Below the pieces are notes generated by a model. It worked only from the letters and a program-made list of their open reading frames with translations, was not told where the DNA came from and did no database searches. From assembly GCF_000346465.2 (NCBI RefSeq), contig NC_034010.1, positions 12,634,367 through 12,698,366 on the forward strand: 64,000 nucleotides of DNA. Reading direction: 5' to 3'. Position numbers and translations under genes: made by a program. Below, one piece after another: positions 45,011-56,249 of this stretch. How positions within the stretch are numbered: position 1 is the stretch's first letter; the number at the start of each line of letters is the position of its first letter. The stretch is from Prunus persica (lineage: Eukaryota > Streptophyta > Magnoliopsida > Rosales > Rosaceae).

Positions 45011-45633
45011 TTATGTCTTTAAATGAATTAAAACGACAGTAATTCATAAAAACTAAATAAAGCATCAATGAGAATTCTTAAAAATGCCATGTAACAGGAA
45101 GAAACACAACGGTTTATATATAAAACTGAAGTCTACATGCACCTTCATATTTTAACGAAAATTTTTGTACCGATATAGTACGTCCATTTGTACAAACATC
45201 TCAACGTCTTAAAGACATACAATGGTGGTTAGCTTACAAAACCTGACGTTGTAGAGATAAACAATGGCGGCATCTACTTTAGAAAAGACGTTGTAAATAT
45301 AACCCACGTCAGTTATTAAGAAAAAGCTGACGTTGTAATTTACAAACCACGTCGGTGATTGCTTTTTGACGTCTAGTATGATCTAGGACGACGTTAAGTG
45401 TGGTCTAACGTCATTGTAAAGGGATGCAACATCGGTTATGTACATTTGTCATTTCATTTTAATATGACTTATATTTTATTTTATATCTATTACACAACGA
45501 TTATTTTGTAAAAACCGTCGTTTGATTCTTGTTTAATTTTTTATTTTCAATTTATTCTTTGCTATGTGAATATAGTAGTGTTTCATTATTGGTCTTTTCA
45601 CTTTATTATATATATGATTTTATAGTGTGTGAG

Positions 45634-47467
45634 ATGGATAAGTCATGGATGCATGCAGATAGAAGATCGAAGGCATATGAGTTAGGGGTGGAAGGATTTT
45701 TGAATTTTGCTATAAAAAATCTTGGAAATACAACTCATATTCTTTGTCCATGTGTTAAATGTGGGAATATTCGATTGTTTGGGGTTGGAATTATAATGGA
45801 CCACTTATACTTTAATGGAATTGACCAAAGCTATAAGATTTGGACATGGCACGGAGAACCTTGGGAATGGACTACTAATGCTAGTAGAAATGTGGAAGAA
45901 GATGAGCAAAGTAGGTTCAGTTTTGTTTTTGAAGAATTAGGAATGGATGATAATGATTTAGGTGATATTGGATCTGATCCTTATGAGTTTGCTAATGTGA
46001 TTGGGGATGGAGATCAACCCTTGTACCCTGGTTGCAGTAAGTACACGAAGTTGTCGGCTTTGGTGAAGTTATATAATTTGAAAGCAAAACATGGGATGAG
46101 TGATGTTTGTTTTACAGAATTATTGATACTTCAAGCAGATTTGCTTCCAGAAGGAAATACGCTACCTTCCTCTCTATATATGAGGCAAAAAAGACTTTGT
46201 CTGCTTTAGGGATGAGTTATGAGAAAATCCACTCATGTCCCAATGACTGCATCTTGTATAAGAAGGATTATGAAGATTCAACTAATTGTCCTACTTGTGG
46301 TATCTTAAGGTGGAAGGAAGGCAAAGATTTAATCTTGAAAGAGGTTGTGCCAGCGAAGGTGGTGTGGTATTTTCCTCCAATTCCAAGGTTTAAAAGGATG
46401 TTTCAATCACATAAGAAAACTAAGAGTTCGACTTGGCATGCTGCTAGACAATCAGCTGAAGGTCATATGTCTCATCCAGCGGATTCCCCATCTTGGAAAC
46501 TTGATGATAAATGGCCCGAGTTTGGTAAAGACCGAGAAACTTGAGATTGGCTCTCTGATCTGATGGATTCAATCCCCACAATTCTTTAAGTAGTAGATAC
46601 AGTTATTGGCCAGTTATCTTAGTTACATATAATCTCCCACCATGGATATGCATGAAACGGAAGTTCATGATGTTGACCTTATTGATTTCCGGTCCTTTAC
46701 AGCTCAGAAATGATATAGACGTCTACTTAGAGCCTTTGATTGATGATTTAATATCTCTGTAGGATGAGATTAGATGAGTGTATGATGCACACATCGGAGA
46801 ATACTTTACACTTGAAGGTGTATTACTGTGGACAATTAATGATTTTCCTGCCTTTGGGAACTTATCTAGTTGTGTCGTTAAAGGATATAAAGCTTGTCTA
46901 ATATGCGACGATGATACACCTAGTCACAGGTTGAAAAATGGCCACAAAATTTGTTACATTGGGTATAGAAAATGGTTACTAATCAATCATCCATATCCGA
47001 GGCAGTGTGTAGCTTTTAATGGGAAACCTGAATATGGGACGCCTCTCGAGCCATTAACCAGAGAAGAAGTTCTACATATGGTTCAAGATATTAATTACAT
47101 ATGGGGCTCGAAAAATGGGGGAAGTGATGGTGAGAATGATGGTGATGAAGTTTGTTGGAAGAAGAAATCCAAATTCTTTGATCTCGAGTATTGGAAATAC
47201 CTTCGCGTGATGCATTTTCTAGATGTTATGCACATTGAGGAGAATGTTTGCAATAGTATCATTGGTACATTGCTGGAGATCTCTGGAAAAAATAAAGATG
47301 GGATTGATGTTCGGTTAGATTTATTGAACATGGGGGTCAAAACTGATTTGCAACCCGAGTATGGAGAAAGACGTACTCGCTTGCCTTTAGGTCCTTGGAA
47401 TTTGTTAAGAGCAGAGAAAAGAGCAGTTTGCAATTATTTCTATGGTATGAAGGTCCCTGAAGGTTAT
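45634..47467 (+). pseudogene. CACTA transposase (TnpD/TNP2), 5' part
   Basis: The transposase cuts the element ends. The ATG at 45634 opens the Transpos_assoc domain (MDKSWMHADRRSKAYELGVE, ILCPCVKCGN, WTWHGE). A frameshift near 46150-46200 leads into the Tnp2 region: ALGMSYEKIHSCPNDCILY, CPTCGILRWK, HAARQSAEGHMSHPADSPSW. Further frame changes between 46530 and 46780 are followed by GEYFTLEGVLLWTINDFPAF, CLICDDDTPSHRL, VMHFLDVMHIEENVCNSIIG and RTRLPLGPWNLLRAEKRAV. The reading ends at VPEGY, where solo LTR C is inserted (TSD GTTAT). Length and domain order match En/Spm-type TnpD. Confidence 0.88.
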
Positions 47468-47721
47468 TGTAACACCCCGACCCCAAATTTCCCCAAATTT
47501 AACCCTTATTTAATTATTTAATTATTTAAGGGTATTTTAATCATATTTTTAACCGGAGAGAGTTTGGAGCCGTGACTTGTATTTTTGGATAGGTCGTACT
47601 GAGACGAGTTCATAGACACGTAGTAGGCTCGAATCGGAGTTGTAACGAGAGAGATATGGTCAAAAGAAGCCCAGTGGCACAATCGTAAATATTTTGAAAC
47701 GGGATTTTTATAAAAATCTGG

Positions 47722-47725
<4 letters not shown>

Positions 47726-47785
<60 letters not shown>
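47726..47785. repeat. (TC)30 microsatellite
   Basis: TC tract of LTR C at the family-typical position. Confidence 0.95.
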
Positions 47786-47787
<2 letters not shown>

Positions 47788-48964
47788 GCGACCTCTCTCT
47801 CTCTCCCGTCAGCTCTCTCTCTCTCTCTCCTTGTATCTCCGGCCACCGGCCGCGGCTGCGGACGGGGCCGGTGCCAAAAGAACCGGCTCAACCTCGGCGT
47901 CACGACCCAGCCCACCCCCGACATCGGCCGCCGCTCCAGCCGTCGAAAAATGGCAATTTTCGCCCGGATGTCGCCCGATCTTCACGGCCGCCGATCTCCC
48001 TCCTCCGGCCGCCATTTCTGGCGATCAAGGTATGAAAATTCATCCCTTCTGCATGCTCTAGCTGATGGTTGGGTAGGATTAGATCGATTCTTAGCGTAGA
48101 CAATTCGATTTTCGAATTGAAAATTGGCCGAACTTCGGCCGCCGTGATCGGCCATTTCCGGCCACTTTTTGGGGTAGGTCCAAGAACAAAAGTGGCTCCA
48201 AATAGGGCGTTATACCTAGGGTAAGAGTTTGGAGCCGTGGTTTTGAGATTTTCCGGCGAAGCGTTATCGCTTTGGGTACCACGCGCTGCCGGCGCGTGGG
48301 CACTGTAGAAAAAGTGACACTGTGTCTCGATGGGATTCTTAGGTTGTCACGAGTGCGTAGGATTTCGCGGATCTCAATTCGGACACCGTTTGACTATCGA
48401 ACGGACGATCGCATATTGTGCGTTATCCGGGTTCGATAGGTTGGGACCGTTGGATGGTCCCAAATTTAATATATGTTAATTTGGGTAATTCTAGGATCGT
48501 GTAGGAATTCACGGATTGTGAATCGGAGCCCCGGATGTTCCGAATAATAATTTTAAAGTTTATATTTTATATTAATTGTCAGATCATGCGATCGTGTGCA
48601 ATCCGACCGTCCGATCTGAACCAAACTTGCAGGACAAGTGTCCTATACCTGGTAGAACCCATAGGGACTTTTGGATCGGAAATTGGAGGTCGTGGGTTCT
48701 GCAGGTCCGTTTGACCAGGGTTATAGTAGTTTGACCCTTAGTTGACCGTGATTCTCCCGGAGTAATCTTACCTTTCCAGGGAAGATTATCGGGTGCTAGA
48801 CTATGGTGGAGGGTTACACAATATTAGAATTAATTTATATAACTATAATTATATTATGTTTGTACAAGGGTACAAAAGAGTCTAGAATGTCAGTTTGGAG
48901 TGCTATACGCACTACCTTAGGTACCTCCCCGGATGTTGGATTTACTACAAGTACCACCAAGTGA

Positions 48965-49430
48965 AAGTGAGGTCTCACGTGGCGTAGGTTATCCGGCGTT
49001 GAGACAGACCCCATACGTGGCGTTGATTGTACCAGCGTATGGGGAGATATTGTGATATTGTGTTGAGGTCGCACGTGGCGTAGGTTGTCCGGCATGTCGA
49101 CAGACCCCATACGTGGCGTTGGTTGTACCGGCGTATGGGGAGATTTGTGACATGATGTTGAGGTCCCGCGTGGCGTAGGTTATCCGGCGTTGGGACAGGC
49201 CCCATACGTGGCGTTGGTTGTACCGGCGTATGGGGAGTTATGTGATATGATGTGCAGGTCTCGCGTGGCGTAGGTTATCCGGCGTTGAGACAGACCCCAT
49301 ACGTGGCGTTGGTTGTACCAGCGTATGGAGAGATATTATGATAGTATGGCATGGTCGCACGTGGCGTAGGTTATCCGGCGTGTTGACAGGTCCCATACGT
49401 GGCGTTGGTTGTACCGGCGTATGGGGAGAT
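48965..49430. repeat. five tandem hairpin repeats in LTR C
   Basis: Same unit as in LTR A (about 95-98 bp, CCCCATACG...CGTATGGGG stems), five copies starting near 48971, 49068, 49162, 49256 and 49353. One unit has ACCAGCG for ACCGGCG. Confidence 0.85.
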
Positions 49431-49868
49431 TATTTGAAATACAGAGAAATGAAACAAAGTATCGCCCAAACGTGGAATTGGGTTTTAGGGAAGAACTACG
49501 TGTGGCTTGATCCTTCAAGGAGGGTACGTAGGCAGCCTAAGGTTATTAGGTGCAGCCGCAGACTAAATGTTAGTCATAAATTGTATTTGGATTGTTTGGT
49601 AGTCTGTTGAGAATTTTTGGAAGGCCGAAGGCCAATTTATGTGAACTGCATGAAATTATATTGTGCATGCTGCCAGTTGTGAATATTAAATGCGTTTTTA
49701 TGCAGGTTGAAATTTTGGGAAATGTCCAATTTATAGGGGAGACTCTGCCGAAATTTCGGCAGGAAGTCTCGGTTTTTAGTAAGTAGGCCTGGCATCGGGG
49801 TGATGTCAGGAATTCCAAAGGGTTCGTCTCGGGTTTTGATAAAATTCGGGGCGGGTCCTTTCAGTTAT

Positions 49869-50490
49869 TATTCAAATATAAAAAATCTTGTATTTTTAAA
49901 AGATTCAAGACTTCTTGGCCTTAAATCTCATGATTGTCATACCTTGATGCAACAATTGCTCCCTATGACAATTCATTCTGTTTTGGAGAAGCCTGCAAGA
50001 TATGCAATAACTCGATTGTGCTTCTTCTTCAGTGCTACATGTGCAAAGACGGTAGATGTTTCCAAGCTAGATAAGTTGGAAGAAGATGTAGTAGTTACTT
50101 TGTGTTTGCTTAAGAAGTACTTTCCCCCTTCATTCTTTGATATCATGGTTCATCTAGTAGTACATCTTATCAGAGAAGTTCGTCTATGTGGGCCAGTATA
50201 TTTTAGACAGATGTATCCGTTTGAAAGATATATGAAAGTACTAAAGGGGTATGTTCAAAACCGTATTTGTCCCGAAGGTTGCATTGCTGAGTGGTATATA
50301 GCTGAAGAACTTGTAGAGTTTTGTACCGAGCATTTATATGATGTTAGTACAGTTGGAGTGCCTTCAAGCCAGAAGATGGGAGTTTCAAAGCCATTATCAA
50401 GTTGCATAGTGAGCTTAGTTGATCGGGGCTTGTTGAACTAGGCACATCTATATGTCTTTGGAGAATACGGAGGAAGTCCTACCTTATATC
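49869..50490 (+). pseudogene. CACTA transposase, DUF4218 part
   Basis: Directly after the second GTTAT the transposase frame continues: SRLLGLKSHDCHTLMQQLLP, RYAITRLCFFFSATCAKTVD, SKLDKLEEDVVVTLCLLKKY, FPPSFFDIMVHLVVHLIREV, CGPVYFRQMYPFERYMKVLK and GCIAEWYIAEELVEFC. This is the DUF4218 domain of plant CACTA transposases. The frame is open to 50441 (LLN stop), with a probable splice donor near 50490 (AGTACGTATG) after a short frame change. With the 5' part it shows that only the LTR splits the gene at this point. Confidence 0.9.
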
Positions 50491-50781
50491 GAGTACGTAT
50501 GATTTTTATTTTTCATATGTAGCCATTTTAACTATTATTATTCCTTATGTTTATCTTATATACAAGGGACCATAATGCTTGATTTTTTCGTGTGAACGTA
50601 GGGAACATATGATCCACATCAAGACCACTTATCCAAAATTTAGAAAGAGAACAAAGTGGCTGCAAGATAAGCATAATAGCACTTTCATTCAATGGCTACA
50701 CTTTAAGTTATATATGTTATTGAATGACATATTGAACTTTTAATTTTCTTTCTTTTTATATGTTAGATTGAATTAAGATAT

Positions 50782-51291
50782 ATGATTAATTTGCAGATTC
50801 AAAGTGAACTTAATGGGGAAGAGAATAATGGCGTATTAGAAAATTTGAGGTGGCTAGCAGCTGGTCCAAGCATGGGAGTGCCATCATATAGGAGCTATCT
50901 TATTAGTGGTGTTAAATTTAACACTAAGGCACAAGATGATGTGCAAATTGTTCAAAATAGTGGAGTTCATTTACTTGCGCATACTATGCAAGTTGCTCGT
51001 GCCAAGGATAAAAACTCTATTGTCTCCAATATGGGTTTTTATGGTGTTATTCAAGAAATTTGGGACATTGACTACCAAAAGTTTAGAATCCTAGTCTTGA
51101 GGTGTGATTGGATAGATAACACTTCGGGCCTTGTAGTCGACGAACTTGGATTTAACCTTGTAGATCTGAGTAAAATTGGACATAGGAATGACCAATTTGT
51201 TATGGCTTCTCAAGTTGAACAAGTATTTTATGTTGATGACCCAATGCATTGTGGTTGGTCAGTAGTGTTATCACTGCATAATAGAGAATAA
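50782..51291 (+). pseudogene. CACTA transposase, DUF4216 part
   Basis: The last exon starts near 50797 after TTGCAG and reads QSELNGEENNGVLENLRWLA, FNTKAQDDVQIVQNSGVHLL, YGVIQEIWDIDYQKFRILVL, CDWIDNTSGLVVDELGFNLV and IGHRNDQFVMASQVEQVFYV. This is DUF4216, the C-terminal domain of TnpD-type proteins. It is intact to a TAA at 51291. After it, to about 51540, there is a short tail and the 3' UTR. Confidence 0.88.
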
Positions 51292-51569
51292 TGATGTTAT
51301 TGGTGATTGTGCTAGGTGATATTAGAATTGAGTGTGAGCCATTTACTAGAAGGATACCAAATGTTGACACATTTGATGACCTAGTGGGTGAGTTTGGGAG
51401 TCAAAATATTAGAGATGGGTGTGAAGATATATGGATTGATTGATTGTTGTAATGTATGACATTAGTTATGCAGTTAATTGTATGACATTAATTAATAGCT
51501 CTGTATATCATTTTAATTTTGATCACATTTTCATTATGTAGGCTTTGGGCACGACAAATCAAAAATTTA

Positions 51570-52479
51570 AAATACTGGATTGAAGGTGTAAAATACGACG
51601 GTCCAGTAAACAAATTGGAAAAACAGACGTCGAAAATAAAACCAACGTCGTATTTTTACAAACGTCGTGGAAAGAAAATGCAAAAGACCGTAAAGAAATA
51701 AAAATCACCATCTGAAAATGAAATCACGTCGGTTTATTAAAATTAAATTACAAGCGGCTAGTAGTAATAAACATCAACGATGGCCTACAAAGCAACACAC
51801 GTCGTATATTTCGCTATAACACGATGGTGGAGTACTCCAACTGACAAATTTGTTAAACACTACTTCCACGTTTAAAACCTACCGTCGTCTAAATGCTGAA
51901 ATAAAGGCAGCTTAATTCCATTAATTGCCGTGATAGATTTTCTGCACATCGGTTGGTCTAAAACATATGACGTCTCAGAGAATACACACGTCAAGGAGGG
52001 TTACACAAGCGACTTTTAAAAGGTTAACCACGTCAACCTGTATTAGAAACCGAAGTGGTAAAAAATTACAACGTCATACAATTGGATCCTTGTGACGTAG
52101 TGAAGGAATTAACCACATCTTTTATTTTACAAAAACCGACGTTGAAGATATGATCCAAGTCATTTCTTTTCCTGTCCACGCCTTCAAAATAAATTTTAAC
52201 ATAAGCCTTTAACAACAGTAGTCATGGGTAGGATTTGTTACTTCGGTACGTAGTAATATTGTGTCATTTTAAAGTATTCAGACGTCCGTTTGTAGTAAAG
52301 CGTCGTCTAACTCTGTCCAAGGGGCTTTGTTGTATAATTTAAACGGCGATTCTCACAAGAAACAGACGTGGAATATTTTTAAAAAGGTGTTGTTCTCCTA
52401 CATTGCGACGTGGATAATCATATAAGCAGCGGTTTTCCCACATCTGTGTCGTGGTTAATTAATTTTATGTCGGTGCCTG
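51570..52479. repeat. CACTA-2 right subterminal repeat zone, outer part cut by LTR D
   Basis: Dense ACGTCGG/CCGTCG/ACGACGG words in both orientations, as in the left zone. Non-coding. Solo LTR D interrupts it at 52479 and it continues from 54502 to 54914. Confidence 0.75.
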
Positions 52480-52733
52480 TGTAACACCCCGACCCCAAAT
52501 TTCTCCAAATTTAACCCTTATTTAATTATTTAATTATTTAAGGGTATTTTAGTCATATTTTTAACCGGAGAGAGCTTGGGGCAGTGACTAGTATTTTTGG
52601 ATAGGTCGTACTGAGACGAGTTCATAGACACGTAGTGGGCTCGAATCGGAGTTGTAACGAGAGAGATATGGTTAAAAGAAGTCCAGTGGCACAATCGTAA
52701 ATATTTCGAAATGGGATTTTTTATAAAATCAGA

Positions 52734-52782
<49 letters not shown>

Positions 52783-54496
52783 CTGTGCGCAGAACAGCCC
52801 CCCCTGTTACTGTTCACAGCGGCGGTTTTTGGGCCGCCGCCGCCTCATCCGGCCACCACTCGGGGTGGCACCGGTCCCAAAAGAACCGTGCCATCCTCCT
52901 CTTTCCATCCCGACCGATCTCAGCCACCGGAACCACCTGTGCTCGCCGGAAAATGCAAAAATCCGACCGATTTTAACCCAAAATTCAAGGAGCTCGATCT
53001 CCCTCCTCCGGCCACCAAATCCGACGAGCAAGGTATGGTTTCTCACCTATTTTTCATGCTCTAGCTGCCTATTGGGTAGGATTAGATCGATTCTTAGCGT
53101 AGACAACTCGATTTTCGAATTGAAAATCGGCCGAACTTAGGTCGCCGTGATCGGCCATTTCCGGCCACTTTTTGGAGTAGGTCCAAGAACAAAAGTGGCT
53201 CCAAATAGGGTGTTATACCTAGGGTAGGAGTTTGGAGCCGAGATGTTGAGATTTTCCGGCGAAGCGTTATCGCTTTGGGCACCCACGCGCTGCCGGCGCG
53301 TGCGGCGGCGCGTGGGCACTGTAGAAAAAGTAACGATGTGTTCCGATGAGATCCTTAGGTTGTCACGAGTGCGTAGGATTTCGCGGATCTCAATTCGGAC
53401 GTCGTTTGACTATCGAACGGATAATCGCATAGTATGCGTTATCCGGGTTCGATAGGTTGGGACCGTCGGATGGTCCCAACTTTAATATATGTTAATCTAG
53501 GTAATTCTAGGATGGTGTAGGAATTCACGGATCGTGAATCGGAGCCCCGGATGTTCCGAATAATAATTTTAAGTTTATATTTTATATTAACCGTCGGATC
53601 GTGCGATCGTGAGAAATCCGACCGTCCGATCTGAACCAAACTTGCAGGACAAGTGTCCTATACCTGGTAGAACCCATAGGGACTTCCGGATCGGAAATTG
53701 GAGGTCGTGGGTTCTGCAGGTCCCGTTGACCAGGGTTAGAATAGTTTGACCCTTGGTTGACCGTGAGTCTTCCGGAGTAATCCCACCTTTTTAAGGGGGG
53801 ATTATCGGGTGCTAGACCATTGTGGAGGATTACACAATATAAGAATTAATTTATATAAATATAATTATGTATGGTTGTACAAGGGTACAACAGAGTCTAG
53901 AATGTCAGTTTGGAGTGTTATACGCACTACTGTAGGTACCTCCCCGAATTTTGGAATTTCTACAAGTACCACCAAGTGAAAGTTAGGTCCCACGTGGCGT
54001 AGGTTATCCGGCGTGTTGACAGGCCCCATACGTGGCGTTGGTTGTACCGGCGTATGGGGAGATTATATGAAATACAAAGAAATGAAATAAGGTATCGCCC
54101 AAGTGGGGAATTGGGTTTTAGGGAAGAACTACGTGTGGCTTGATCCCTCAAGGAGGGTACGTAGACAGCCTAAGGTTATTAGGTGCAGCCGCAGACTAAT
54201 TATTAGTCATAAATTGTAATTGAATTGTTTGGTAGTCGTTTGAGAATTTTTGGAAGGCCGAAGGCCATTTATGAGAATTTGTATGAAATGATATTGTGCA
54301 TGCTGCCAGTTGGGAATATTAAATGTGTTTTTATGCAGGTTGAAATTTTGGGAAATGTCCAAATTATAGGGGAGACTCTGCCGAAATTTCGGCAGGAAGT
54401 CTCGGTTTTTAGTAAGTGGGCCTGGCATCGGGGTGATGTCAGGAATTCCAAAGGGTTCGTCTCGGATTTTGAGAAAATTCGGGGCGGGTCCTTTCA
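52480..54496 (+). mobile_element. solo LTR D in CACTA-2 subterminal DNA
   Basis: TGTAACACC start, GGTCCTTTCA end, 2017 bp, perfect GCCTG duplication (52475-52479 and 54497-54501). It matches A and C at both ends but has only one hairpin repeat unit (53985-54062). Its GC-rich block after the TC tract is different (GTGCGCAGAACAGCC...), so it is a mosaic relative. No coding content. Confidence 0.9.
52737..52780. repeat. (TC)22 microsatellite
   Basis: TC tract of LTR D. Confidence 0.95.
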
Positions 54497-54501
54497 GCCT
54501 G

Positions 54502-54914
54502 TGTGATTATTGACATGTAATATGCTTTAAATGCCCGTTCTTTTGTGTATGCATCGTCTTTTATAGGTTAGACGTCGGTTTGTTTATTTATTTAACGTAG
54601 TATAAGTTAACCAGGATGGTTTCTAGGTTATACAAGTCTATATACCTTCAATTAGGGACGTGGATAATTATCTGTATGTCAGTGCTTGTTTTGATCTTGA
54701 CATGTAACACTCTTTAGACGTCTCAGTTTTAATAAAACCGTCGTCTAATGTTATCGAAGGTTTCATTTTACTATATATATGAATGTTTTAACGACGTCGG
54801 GTATTAGTCGTCGTTGTTTTATATATCGAAAGATGACGGTCAATTTCACGACTGTTTGAAAACCTTCTAAACGGCGGTGAATTCCTGTCATCTATTTTGA
54901 TTTTTGTAGTAGTG
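54502..54914. repeat. CACTA-2 right end: subterminal repeats and TIR
   Basis: More ACGTCGG/CCGTCGT words, ending in TTTTTGTAGTAGTG (54901-54914), the reverse complement of the left TIR. The next three bases are AAC. Confidence 0.85.
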
Positions 54915-55311
54915 AACGAAAGACATCCTATTGTTCATTGAGACAAGCCAAGAGAATTGGAGTCAAATTATCGTTCTCAATGGCAATATTAAGTATTTTC
55001 TTGCTCTTTCTGACCATGCTTTCAACCGTTTTGATGTTTCCTCTATTTGCAGCAACAGCAAGAGCTGTCCGACCAGAATCTTTTATCTCCAGGTCTTCCT
55101 CTGGCATCAACTGCACCAACTCTTCCACAATATGCTCGTGCTCTAGTTCTGTTGCTATGTAAAGAGCTCTCTTGTTTGTATATGGAATTGTTGCTTTTAT
55201 TGCATTGGGATGTAGGGTACGAAAATCCTTCGCTTTATTCCAATCACCAGTCCTCACAGCATCGAAGAACGGCTGATACTCATGGAAGTCATTGTCATAT
55301 CTTGCGCCAAG
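54915..55311 (-). pseudogene. ankyrin-repeat protein (ITN1/ACD6-like) exon, cut by CACTA-2
   Basis: The minus strand reads EYQPFFDAVRTGDWNKAKDF, then LYIATELEHEHIVEELVQLM (ankyrin repeat), PEEDLEIKDSGRTALAVAAN (second repeat) and ILNIAIENDNLTPILLACLN (third). These are typical of plant ITN1/ACD6-type membrane ankyrin proteins, which act in salt or defence signalling. A stop follows ACLNEQ, and the exon runs into the CACTA-2 end at 54914. The C-terminal PGG transmembrane domain is missing. The exon at 59498-59769 is probably the same gene. Confidence 0.8.
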
Positions 55312-55324
55312 TTTTGGTTAATTA

Positions 55325-56150
55325 GTAATTATAGTAAATTTGGATTTTCCCCTTCAAACTAATATTTTTTCATGGGCTGCCTATTAATCTTTTTTATCTA
55401 AATAAAACTCGGTTTTTATAAGTAAAACTCGATGACTAGGATTCAACTCAATAAGTTACGTAATCAAGATTAATGTGTTAAATGTTATATTTTTCAAATT
55501 CCTATAACACCCTTGATTGCATTCTAGTGATTTTTTAAACAAATTATTTGCAATTTAATGGCCATTAATGGTGTTTCATTTTTGCATACATTTAAGGATT
55601 TTTGTGGTCAATTTTTCCTTTATTTATTTATTTATAAAGACAAGCAATTAAAACTTGGTGTAATGCCGTACGGTTTTGATAAACTCGTTGTGCAATTCTT
55701 TTTGCAAACTTGACTACTTCATTTATTATTTTAATCTTGGTTAGTTATTTCATTTTAGTTATATCAAAATTTCAAATTCAATAATTGTTATGGGTTGAAA
55801 TCAATTTGTTCAAAGGGAATTACATCTTGCTCCCCATAGGTCTTGACCCCTATGTTTAGGTACATGTCTACGTAGACAGAGGAAAAGTGTTGAATTTGCA
55901 AATCTTGGTACGTGGTTGAATTTGCAAAATCTAGATACATTAATATACCAAAAAGGCTTAAATGTTAAAATAATCCTTGTATTTTACCAGTAGCAGAGCC
56001 ATGAATTTAAGTAAAAGGGGGCACTTTTAAAAATTCAAACACTTTCTTTTATGACAAATCAACCTAGTTTTTAAGAAATCCCTAATTTTATCACTTTTCT
56101 CTTTTTTTTTTCCTTATTTTTTGTATGAATAACCTATCACTCTTTTATGC
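55325..56150. other. unassigned, probably intron of the ankyrin gene
   Basis: AT-rich DNA between the ankyrin exon and a copia remnant. No coding frame or repeat terminus. The phrase AACCTATCACTCTTTT occurs twice (about 56130 and 56210), spanning the edge of the copia remnant, which may be a scar of a deletion. Confidence 0.4.
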
Positions 56151-56249
56151 TAACTACATGCAATTCAAAAGAAATTTAGACATGAGAATGAAAGAGAAGC
56201 AAAGAAAATAACCTATCACTCTTTTTTCTATTTTTTTTTCTTTATTTTT

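Larger units (their letters stand above)
47468..49863 (+). mobile_element. solo LTR C inside the CACTA transposase gene
   Basis: Starts TGTAACACCCCGACCCC and ends GGGCGGGTCCTTTCA, 2396 bp. A perfect GTTAT duplication flanks it (47463-47467 and 49864-49868). Close match to LTR A over its whole length, with five hairpin tandem units. It interrupts a gene that continues in the same direction on the far side. It must be younger than CACTA-2. Confidence 0.9.
39721..54914 (+). mobile_element. CACTA (En/Spm-type) element, CACTA-2
   Basis: The left end CACTACTACAAAAA and the exact 14-bp reverse complement at 54901-54914 are terminal inverted repeats. Long subterminal zones with dozens of ACGACGGT/ACGTCGGT words lie inside both. 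Two transposon genes lie between them on the + strand, an ORF1/TNP1-like gene with Ulp1-like sequence and a TnpD/TNP2-type transposase. About 15.2 kb, of which 4.4 kb are solo LTRs C and D. The outer 3-bp flanks (TAG left, AAC right) differ, and the flanking sequences come from different sources. The copy is non-autonomous because both genes are broken. Confidence 0.85.

Noticed and set aside
45529..45633. Upstream extension of the CACTA transposase frame
   Set aside because: The extension is hydrophobic AT-rich sequence. The known Transpos_assoc domain begins MDKSWM, so the ATG at 45634 is the better start.
39721..54914. Two separate CACTA elements, one per transposon gene
   Set aside because: Termini in the right orientation occur only at the outer ends, both genes point the same way and the repeat words are the same throughout. 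One element is simpler, although the mismatched flanks leave some doubt.
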